NCBI GenBank assembly: GCA_026645635.1
Contig: JAPKMV010000052.1
Location: 1-11,484 of the forward strand
DNA length: 11,484 nucleotides
From: Caldilineaceae bacterium
GTDB taxonomy: Bacteria; Chloroflexota; Anaerolineae; Caldilineales; Caldilineaceae
Direction: 5' to 3'
Below, in pieces: positions 7,901 through 11,484 of the stretch. Below the pieces are notes generated by a model, which did not search any database, had not been told where the DNA came from, and worked only from the letters and a program-made list of their open reading frames with translations. The stretch's first letter is position 1. Every line of letters begins with the position of its first letter. The position numbers and the translations under genes are program-made.

Positions 7901-10900
7901 GTCGGAGGTTCCCTGGATGACCATGCCGAACTTCGTGGACAACATGCGCCGCTCGACGTTCTCGGCCTTGGCTGCACCGGAGCCGATCAGCACCTGCTGA
8001 AGCATGTGGTGAAAGACGGTGCCGGTGCCGGTGCGCTCGATGCCGGCGTCGTCGAACGAGAAGGCGCGTTCCGGCCAGGAGAGGGCATGACCCTCGACCA
8101 TATCCTGAAAGCGGCTTGGGCCTTTGAGTTGCGAGGGGCTAAAGACGTGCGTGGCGGGAAGCCACTCGCCTTTTTCCATCTCGGTCAGCGCGCCTTCCAG
8201 GTTGAGGTTCTGTCTGGCCTGTCCCCAGGCTGCGCCCACCTCCCCTGCGCGTGCGGCCAGGGAAGCGGTAAACTCGTTGAAGCTGAGGCCGGTGTCGCCG
8301 CCCACGTTGACGGTCTGCCGGTTCAGCCACAGGTCTTTGTACTTGCCGACGATGTTGGCAAAGATGTCTTTACCGCCGCTGCGGCTCAGAATCTGCGGGT
8401 AAGCGGAGAGGCTCTTTTCAATCTCGCCCGGCGTGCGGTTGCCGGCGAAGCTCTTGCGCCCGAAGATGCTGAAGAAGTCGCCCACGGCGCGCATGTTCTG
8501 CGAGGACACTTCCGCCACGTAGTTATGGACCAGTTCGCGCGCCACGTCGGGGGGAGGCAGTTCGTTGCCGAAGCCTCTGACACCGGACGGATCGCTGAAG
8601 CGACCGGCCACCCGCGCCAGCCACTTGGGAACCGTCCCCCAGCCGGTGGTCTTGGTCGGCGTAGAATCCTCTAGGAGCGTCTTGGTGCGCCCCAGGCTCA
8701 TCGCTTCCCCATAGCGGCTGATGAGAGTGTCCTTGACCGCTGCATAGCGCTGCGGCCCTTCCATGCGGCTGTTGACCCCGGCCAGCGTCTGATAGAACGC
8801 CTCGTCGTCGATGGGCTTGTTGTCAACGCCGCTGGCGGCTTTGAGGAAGTCGTAAACCCGCCCGTTGCGGTCGCTCTGCCCTTCGGTGCGCAGGAGCGGC
8901 TCCAGGTCCTCCAGGTTCATGCCGGCGCGACGTGCGCCTTCAAAGAAGTTGGCAATACGGTTGGTGTGGTGCGTCGAGCGGTCGAAGTTGAGGTCGAAGT
9001 AGTCGGGCCAGAAGCTGGCGCGCAGGAAGTCGAAGTGCTGGTCCAGCTCGTCCAGGTTCATGGCCCCGCCCAGGTCGATGGTGGGCTGCTTGGCATTCAG
9101 CCCAAGGGCGCGTGAGAGGTAGCGTGTCCCTTCGCGGTCAGCGTCGTTGCCCGTTGCTCCTACCAGAGACAGGATGCCGGCCACCGAGGTATCCACCGAG
9201 CCGGTCATGCCCTTGGCCCAGCGTTCGTTCATGGCGGCAGACATGGCCTCGGTGTTGGTGGTCTCGGTCACCTTGCCGAACATCTTGTTGACGCTGCCCA
9301 GGAGCGTCGACGCCTTGCCCGCATAGTTGGAGGCCCAGTCGCGCAGCTTGGTGTCAATCGCCCCCTTGCCCCCACCCAGGCCCGCCCGATACATGGCCTG
9401 CCAGGCATGTTCAGGCGCGCCCTGCATGAGTTCGGCTACCTGCTCTTGCGGGATGTTGGAGGAAATCAGGGCGCGGCGCGTGATCTCCTGCACCGGCGAC
9501 ACGGCAATGTCCTTGGCGTTGCGTAAAAAGCTGACGAGGGCTGTGTCGCCATCGTAGTCCATCTGCCAGAGTTGGGCGGCCATAGCGAACGACGAGGCCA
9601 GCACATTGCGGCGCATAAACTTGGGGTCAGTGGAAAAGTCGGTGCCGTATTTCTTGTTCGCCTCTGCAAAGCTGATGGCGTTCAAGGGCGCGCTCGACTC
9701 GTCAGTGACGAACGGCCAGCGCGTGATCATGGCCTTGAGCTTGCCCCATGTCCCCACGTAGCCACTGGCGAAGGTGTCTTCGGGCAGTTCGGTAGTGCCA
9801 AGTACGCCATGTGTGTGCGTGCCTTCCATGCGCCCGCTGAGCAGCCCCTTGCGCACGGCGCGACTGCGGGCCAGGGTCTCAATCTCATCCTGGTAGCGTT
9901 GCGCCGACGATGCCAGCATGGTGGGGTCGTTGGCCTCCATGCTGCGCAACGTCTTGACGTAGGCCGACACCACCGCGGCGTTGTTCTCGCCCTCCAGGTC
10001 GAAGTTGGCGAGGTGATAGGCCGTGCCAGGGTCAATCATGCGGATGCTGAAGTCATTCTTTTCCAAGAGGAAGTCCGCATACTGCCCGGTCCCCGCCGAA
10101 ACAGAGTTTCGGACGCCGTCCGCGTCTTTCTGCTCATAGCGCTCTTTGAGGGCTTGCAGGTAGAAGCGGTCGTCGGCACGGTCCGGGCGCAGGCCAGTAG
10201 CTTCCTCCTGCAACGTTTGGGCCAGGATCTCGGCGGCGGGCGCGCTGTGCAGACGCACCACGTCCTCGTCGGGCGCGGGGCCCTGGCGCAAGGCGCTGCG
10301 CAGCACCGACGCCGACATGCCCCGAAATTTCTCACCCTGCGCAAAGAGCCGTTCAAAGACGTCTGGATTGCCTCGATGCACGGCGCTGAGGTCGGCAATG
10401 TTCATCTGTCCTGGTTTGCCGCTCACCGGCACCGACATGGTAGCCATGACCGGAACGGGCAGGCGAAACACATCTCGCTCCGGGCTGGTAATTTCCCAAC
10501 GGTTGTTGCCCAGGAGAGTGGTTGTGTAGCCAGGGATCTGCGGGGCTTCGCCGTTCGGTCCTTCCATAAAGGGCGCAGCGACCGACGTGGAGGCTGTACG
10601 CGTGAAGGAAACCCCTTCGTGCAGAATGCCCCAATCCTTCATCATCTGGCGTCGGGCAGGGTCTTGCAGTCCTTCGACAAAGAGATCGTTGACAGCCCCC
10701 ATCCAACTGGCATGAGAGCGTTCGTCGTGGATGTAGACGCCGGTGTTGGTGGCGTGGATGTTGTGCTTGTCGGCCAGATAGGTGCGGATACGGGCGTCGC
10801 GCACAGCGGCATTCGCCAGCCCTGACATGTAGGACTGATAGCCCTTCAGCGGCTCTGTGCCGCCGATGAGCATGTCCGCGGAGTCGATGAGGTCTTGCTT

Positions 10901-11484
10901 GTTGGAACGAGCCAACCGGCTCTTGACGGCGGCCACGCCTTTAACCAGCGCGCTGCCCATGAACTTGTCCGTGTGGCGGATGTGGTTGAAGGAACGGTAC
11001 TCGGCCACCAGTTCGGGGACGTACTCCCGGCCCTTCTTGGTGCCGCCGCCGATGAAGTAACCCAGCGGGCGCAGCAGTTCGTTGGCGGCGCTCACGGCCT
11101 CGTCATAGAGACCGGGCGGCAACTCGGCCTGGTTCTCGCTGAGGAGCACGTTCATGTAGTTGGTCGCGCCTTGGGGCGTGTTGGCGCTCATCTGCGTCAG
11201 CCGGTGGTGGATGGCGGTCCCCTCGCTGTCGACAAAGTGCCTGCCCTGGTTCATGAGGGCGATGGCCGTCTGCCGCGTCTTGGGCAGGTCCACCATCATG
11301 GCGTCGAGCGAGACCTGCCGGGCGTCCATGTCCTCGACCCCGAAGCGACGGGTTTCGCCTTCCTGGCCAGGGCGATTGTAGAGGTGGACGAAGTTGGACG
11401 GTTGCAAAATCCCATCCGCCGTGTTCAGTTCAATCTTGCCGATATCCTCCCAACTGAGAGACTGGCGTGTCTGCTTGGAACGGG
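1973..11484 (-). CDS. giant tape-measure-like virion protein with RNA polymerase-like, PD-(D/E)XK nuclease and metallopeptidase domains; 5' end outside window
   Basis: One frame stays open from the right edge to TGA at 1973: 3169 complete codons. A TTG at 11407 could be taken as the start, but the 25 codons before it are in frame, stop-free and protein-like, so the gene is 5'-truncated here. Residue numbers in this annotation count from that TTG. Order: RNA polymerase-like barrel (about 517-650, DYDGD 617-621), helical region (840-1085), RecB/Cas4-like nuclease (1088-1246), proline-rich linker (1454-1518), HELGH metallopeptidase (1520-1690), glycine-rich linker (1700-1770), helical domain (1800-1935), hydrophobic segments and GTAAAA repeats (1963-2232), coiled coil (2660-3040), proline-rich tail (3044-3104). 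Great length, hydrophobic glycine-rich segments, long coiled coils and position before small tail genes all fit a tape measure protein. A non-tape alternative is a giant ejected polyvalent protein. The reading frame is certain; the tape-measure role is likely; each enzymatic domain is scored separately. Confidence 0.93.
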   Translation of the reverse strand, partial: RSKQTRQSLSWEDIGKIELNTADGILQPSNFVHLYNRPGQEGETRRFGVEDMDARQVSLDAMMVDLPKTRQTAIALMNQGRHFVDSEGTAIHHRLTQMSANTPQGATNYMNVLLSENQAELPPGLYDEAVSAANELLRPLGYFIGGGTKKGREYVPELVAEYRSFNHIRHTDKFMGSALVKGVAAVKSRLARSNKQDLIDSADMLIGGTEPLKGYQSYMSGLANAAVRDARIRTYLADKHNIHATNTGVYIHDERSHASWMGAVNDLFVEGLQDPARRQMMKDWGILHEGVSFTRTASTSVAAPFMEGPNGEAPQIPGYTTTLLGNNRWEITSPERDVFRLPVPVMATMSVPVSGKPGQMNIADLSAVHRGNPDVFERLFAQGEKFRGMSASVLRSALRQGPAPDEDVVRLHSAPAAEILAQTLQEEATGLRPDRADDRFYLQALKERYEQKDADGVRNSVSAGTGQYADFLLEKNDFSIRMIDPGTAYHLANFDLEGENNAAVVSAYVKTLRSMEANDPTMLASSAQRYQDEIETLARSRAVRKGLLSGRMEGTHTHGVLGTTELPEDTFASGYVGTWGKLKAMITRWPFVTDESSAPLNAISFAEANKKYGTDFSTDPKFMRRNVLASSFAMAAQLWQMDYDGDTALVSFLRNAKDIAVSPVQEITRRALISSNIPQEQVAELMQGAPEHAWQAMYRAGLGGGKGAIDTKLRDWASNYAGKASTLLGSVNKMFGKVTETTNTEAMSAAMNERWAKGMTGSVDTSVAGILSLVGATGNDADREGTRYLSRALGLNAKQPTIDLGGAMNLDELDQHFDFLRASFWPDYFDLNFDRSTHHTNRIANFFEGARRAGMNLEDLEPLLRTEGQSDRNGRVYDFLKAASGVDNKPIDDEAFYQTLAGVNSRMEGPQRYAAVKDTLISRYGEAMSLGRTKTLLEDSTPTKTTGWGTVPKWLARVAGRFSDPSGVRGFGNELPPPDVARELVHNYVAEVSSQNMRAVGDFFSIFGRKSFAGNRTPGEIEKSLSAYPQILSRSGGKDIFANIVGKYKDLWLNRQTVNVGGDTGLSFNEFTASLAARAGEVGAAWGQARQNLNLEGALTEMEKGEWLPATHVFSPSQLKGPSRFQDMVEGHALSWPERAFSFDDAGIERTGTGTVFHHMLQQVLIGSGAAKAENVERRMLSTKFGMVIQGTSDYADLETGEVRDLKFVSSKRFDQLTQAAEALNDPKADLNALRGGDLDELIAQVTAYVHGFSEMTGKDFSGGYLDIYDRGQVEQNVSNRLAALDGGPGARPADMPMNLYLDNAMKAGHLTPELFSQALAESRSASIPVNLSNPLVQQNWTEKLGLAQQAAYVAERAGITDSRGRRRSKPIMVNRAQLPDHAPTEANLASARKKQGILAKAFAKFAPAGMTYQQRPYMDKNYKPPKSLGLRKSAGMADSNPFFEDDFFSMMDTAQAKAEQQAAVERQRQKMEDDLAQQPQAGAAPGEAGGVPPPNNLGNVLHPDPAPAPGGGNVGAPGGPAAPPPVDPGTPAAPPPVNGVAPSNFNYRADEDRWLNAARAGGVRIDYAGSASVLSGRLAEADISEGTPVIRLAKELNSKSPHARWLTRWHELGHAVEMMGNPYQDDTKGKDWLELLGWTSGNIGGQSLAADLHRVREDPRFYGPGGLDPKVASEPQEMAADALGLYLMDPEAFKEIAPNLVPIAKETLGRIAPQLAQAAGVKVAGGQVERDPDRLNPQAAGAARMANRPGAGNGVYPGGAPMGGGGMGMPWGAAPGVYVDPMGGMGQGGAASYAQHWQMQGMVGAGRLAANLGYTRSIRGQMTPDGLNLHFEQPEPISRSKVGELREKVKDLSDALDELVPRMGQTWQQAREGVTDMGALRKSLTEWNRQLKEVSESVPKPGKYDASTLGREGRQEFGEFQTETKDLRERLETFQAIHDKLKQVVGLAEWDEANVEMMGVDTSNKGGKKGGRGGGGGGGDVDRPYGAWGRFTDQMGGFAGLGWMGWAAFSMGRINNLMFGGIRQDIETYRKAQVGIESMQRAGEGMDLSEQTLNQKLIANDGVRAIVRERAGERFQGLATMVDDWWNQNLTLDEQTSIHTAKEAGKGIMGGLAGAVIVGATMRQFGKGFGSIGGLVGGLVGMGASKEQSLDEIIQLAMGAQLVSQSLGGAGTAAAAGTAAAAGTAAAAGTAAAAGTAAAAGTAAATGTAAATGTAAAAGTAAAAGTAAAATGGMGAVLGPMLGMTMLKTGVMGIDMMTMKALNAQPQTMGLRMAGHMIPHVAGLGNLALATDENAWRSVSGVIQSMSESSFIPNVSDLSGGLESYKGIGGALDVGRDLWTGIVGDVAKVGTAGAKSFSNDWRGKALKAIGEPLGGLADKVQWAFWSAPAMFAGDTYDSYKDWKAQRADANTAGKQQAEARSAFEQGDLSKMGVKDEQGLIHSLMLAGAGSDAEYLGRFVANYMSNTGLKTEDLLKNPEHLKTLYKMGMTAVREEVSSSGFSQGIFQIMDSLGISPMHSAAGPIMDGMSDASTADLNRLSIGSAYYGAIDPAKLGSIPMAARPDFAMTTGALGIEYGSRKMGMVLEMLAPSSPYTFNLALQQGTITPAQIEAEYGIQGIAPTMDLKTGLAANQEELWSLDRKGITLSREHRDREARIAWGTPGKMGGYYAGNTGGVYTPAVPAVMGEVQQRNQYNLDMLNMRHGHAMADMDWNIGLIQSGLGRSMAMANAQFGITQKGWEFQEQQFGFNRINFAMNVRHGDERYAMQLGHIDRNLGMQLAERGLQRNIMMTQYRQQDEELAIQGERRPITWQWRFEDMAFQGEQSGLEFGWRQEDYRRNIRLATGRQKIGLRREMERDQIRYGMGEDQRGRQEERLKQQKEWEDEDFERKKSHYEEVKELQIALFDMQTAHMIEQVGMQKESLALSQRQAKEGQVMQSVQMTAAEQNFQTMKDLQTELHNLQMTHMQEAAAEQIASIERNRTQAQELKDATEAQMVLEAEQDADRQKRLEKYWEDADKLEDDRYASVVNQAKAVGAMNAFFVSWRDEILPDIKTLAEEIARILKDAQNGGGTPPPPPPPPDPDAPPIGPEPPDVGAAPPPTWYTPPASSTPETPETPPASPWYSPYGSSESRTSTRSVEEVAEDLAQLLLDTNSADRWLNGKYSRNQRR
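2096..2278 (-). other. proline-rich C-terminal tail with eight consecutive prolines (residues 3044-3104)
   Basis: After the coiled coil, GGGT leads into eight prolines (3048-3055, bases 2243-2266, a GGC-rich stretch on the plus strand). More P-rich sequence with tyrosine and tryptophan follows (PPTWYTPP, SPWYSPYG). A final charged helix (about 3112-3128) ends the protein. The run is expected to slow ribosomes unless elongation factor P assists. Its place at the C-terminus suggests an extended segment at one end of the tail tube. Confidence 0.8.
2288..3430 (-). other. long coiled-coil/helical region of the tape measure (residues 2660-3040)
   Basis: Some 380 residues contain very little glycine or proline after residue 2800 and are rich in Q, E, R, M and A. 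The first half has degenerate aromatic units such as WEFQEQQFGFNR, WQWRFEDMAFQGEQ and FGWRQEDYRRNIRLATGR; the second half is charged helix (KEWEDEDFERKKSHYEEVKE, and ASIERNRTQAQELKDATEAQ). From memory, this resembles the long repeat-helical stretches of tape measure proteins whose length sets tail length. It is the best single argument for the tape-measure assignment. Confidence 0.75.
4712..5521 (-). other. hydrophobic tape-measure section with membrane-like segments (residues 1963-2232)
   Basis: Three hydrophobic glycine-rich stretches stand out: residues 1970-1998 (GLGWMGWAAFSMG), 2083-2119 (GGLAGAVIVGATMRQ and GSIGGLVGGLVGMG, with glycine-zipper spacing), and 2208-2232 (GAVLGPMLGMTML). The ten-fold hexapeptide repeat lies between the second and third. 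Tape measure proteins commonly carry such segments, which are thought to insert into the host membrane during genome delivery; insertion here is inferred. Confidence 0.6.
4790..4969 (-). repeat. ten tandem 18-bp units encoding GTAAA(A/T) (residues 2147-2206)
   Basis: The array is exactly 180 bp, ten in-frame copies of an 18-bp unit encoding Gly-Thr-Ala-Ala-Ala-Ala; two adjacent copies end in threonine. The four units nearest the right end (4898-4969) are identical at DNA level, while the other six differ by synonymous or single changes, which suggests repeated recent duplication from one side. The unit length keeps the frame whatever the copy number. Confidence 0.97.
6098..6310 (-). other. 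glycine/proline/methionine-rich linker (residues 1700-1770)
   Basis: Residues 1724-1766 contain GGAPMGGGGMGMPWG and DPMGGMGQGG, with little predicted structure. It separates the metallopeptidase from a helical domain (about 1800-1935) rich in charged heptads. A second glycine run, RGGGGGGG (residues 1948-1955), closes that helical domain before the hydrophobic section. Confidence 0.7.
6338..6850 (-). other. zinc metallopeptidase-like domain with HELGH (residues 1520-1690)
   Basis: WHELGHAVEMM (1585-1595, bases 6638-6652 for HELGH) is a standard HExxH zinc-binding and catalytic motif inside a helix. About 60 residues later EMAADALGLYLMDPEAF (1653-1669) supplies the probable third ligand, E1653, in the E-x-x-A-D-A setting typical of gluzincin-type peptidase domains. 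Similar minimal metallopeptidase domains are known in phage polyvalent proteins. The domain is set off by a proline-rich linker before it and a glycine-rich linker after it. Possible roles are cleavage of the giant chain during virion assembly or ejection, cleavage of host proteins, or attack on peptidoglycan crosslinks; the sequence does not choose between them. Confidence 0.75.
6854..7048 (-). other. proline/alanine/glycine-rich interdomain linker (residues 1454-1518)
   Basis: The segment is almost entirely P, A, G, V and N, with blocks such as AAPPPVDPGTPAAPPPVNG. It directly follows a charged helix (residues 1428-1452) and directly precedes the metallopeptidase domain. Low-complexity linkers of this kind are flexible and mark the boundary between the nuclease part and the peptidase part of the chain. 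Confidence 0.8.
7670..8146 (-). other. RecB/Cas4-like PD-(D/E)XK nuclease domain (residues 1088-1246)
   Basis: All landmarks of the RecB/Cas4 nuclease group appear in order. They are the entry motif HVFSPSQL (1087-1094), a GTxxH helix start GTVFHHMLQQVL (1129-1140, H1133), a strand leading to G1166-T-S-D1169, the D1180-L-K1182 catalytic pair after ETGEVR, and Q1220-V-T-A-Y1224, the QxxxY motif. The spacing D1169 to D1180 is normal for the fold. The closing strand is GGYLDIYDRG (1238-1247). Family members cut or resect DNA with magnesium or manganese. No four-cysteine iron-sulfur cluster of the Cas4/AddB type is visible, since the domain contains no cysteine. With all catalytic residues present, the domain is probably active. 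Whether it acts on host DNA, the entering phage genome or packaged DNA cannot be told from sequence. Confidence 0.8.
9308..9376 (-). other. possible trigger-loop-like helix of the RNA polymerase candidate (residues 678-700)
   Basis: GGGKGAIDTKLRDWASNYAG, about 60 residues after DYDGD, resembles the conserved [22 protein letters not shown] of the beta' trigger loop, sharing the K-G-x-x-D-T core. The spacing from the catalytic loop is much shorter than in cellular enzymes, as would be expected of a minimal phage enzyme. This is a weak, by-eye match over a short segment, and virion polymerases vary greatly here. Confidence 0.25.
9458..9859 (-). other. candidate RNA polymerase beta'-like double-psi beta-barrel (residues 517-650) with DYDGD
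   Basis: Multisubunit-type RNA polymerases, and single-chain relatives such as YonO, QDE-1 and crAss-like phage virion polymerases, bind catalytic magnesium through a D-x-D-G-D loop in a double-psi barrel. Here DYDGD (617-621, bases 9545-9559) is followed by a hydrophobic strand TALVSFL, then a helix ending RRALISSNI. That resembles the run after NADFDGDQMAVHVPL in bacterial beta', which ends near an SNNI. Upstream, ITRWP (561-565) resembles the LNRAPTLH-type strand, and RKGLLSGRMEGT (519-530) resembles the RENLLGKRVDYSGR-type strand that opens this barrel. The 50 or so residues between R-x-P and DYDGD are within reason. I could not recognise the lysine-bearing first barrel, which should lie N-terminal. 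The similarities are by eye and could be partly fortuitous, but the loop context argues against a chance DxDGD. Confidence 0.55.

Noticed and set aside
7337..8674. Long plus-strand open frame of 445 codons
   Set aside because: It lies wholly antisense to the giant gene across the nuclease region. The minus-strand frame carries recognisable catalytic motifs, whereas the plus-strand product is rich in H, R, G and L with no recognisable domain. It is a by-product of GC-rich codon use.
9545..9559. DYDGD considered as an EF-hand calcium loop
   Set aside because: The glycine expected at position 6 is replaced by T, and position 12 of the loop is L rather than E or D. The flanks are a strand and a hydrophobic helix, and no second hand is nearby. 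The polymerase reading fits better, though not proven.
9008..10510. Possibility that the polymerase is of the T7/N4 single-subunit type
   Set aside because: I saw none of the expected T7-like motif set, and the DxDGD sequence belongs to the double-psi barrel group instead.
9572..10825. Long plus-strand open frame of 417 codons
   Set aside because: It is antisense to the polymerase-like region and has the same biased composition and no motif; treated as a shadow.

Overview
The window is a stretch of tailed-phage or prophage structural genes, all read from the minus strand. It is moderately GC-rich, and apart from a 67-base gap it is entirely coding. I see no host marker genes, tRNAs, integrase or insertion sequence, so the host cannot be named. 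The order (one giant tape-measure-like gene, then small tail genes, then carbohydrate-binding-like and fibronectin type III proteins) suggests a long-tailed, siphovirus-like virion.

Right to left, in the direction of transcription: positions 11484 to 1973 are one uninterrupted reading frame of at least 3169 codons, and its 5' end lies outside the window. The protein looks modular. The N-terminal third carries a candidate RNA polymerase double-psi beta-barrel with the metal-binding sequence DYDGD. Next come a complete RecB/Cas4-like PD-(D/E)XK nuclease motif set, a proline-rich linker, a zinc metallopeptidase-like domain with HELGH, glycine-rich linkers, hydrophobic segments around ten tandem GTAAAA-type hexapeptides, a long charged coiled-coil region, and a proline-rich tail. 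A perfect 13-bp hairpin after its stop codon is a likely terminator and overlaps a possible promoter.

Three smaller genes follow: an 89-residue protein of unknown function, a 365-residue LamG-like virion protein, and an FN3-repeat protein that runs off the left edge. Both junctions between them are ATGA overlaps, so they look like one translationally coupled unit.

My interpretation is that the giant protein is a tail tape measure fused to enzymes that would enter the cell with the genome: a transcription enzyme, a nuclease and a protease. From memory, a tape-measure-fused RNA polymerase has been described for the Thermus phage P23-45. The addition of a RecB-like nuclease and a metallopeptidase in the same chain is what I find most worth following up. 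The nuclease and peptidase motifs are directly visible; the polymerase assignment rests on fewer motifs; activity and delivery are inference.
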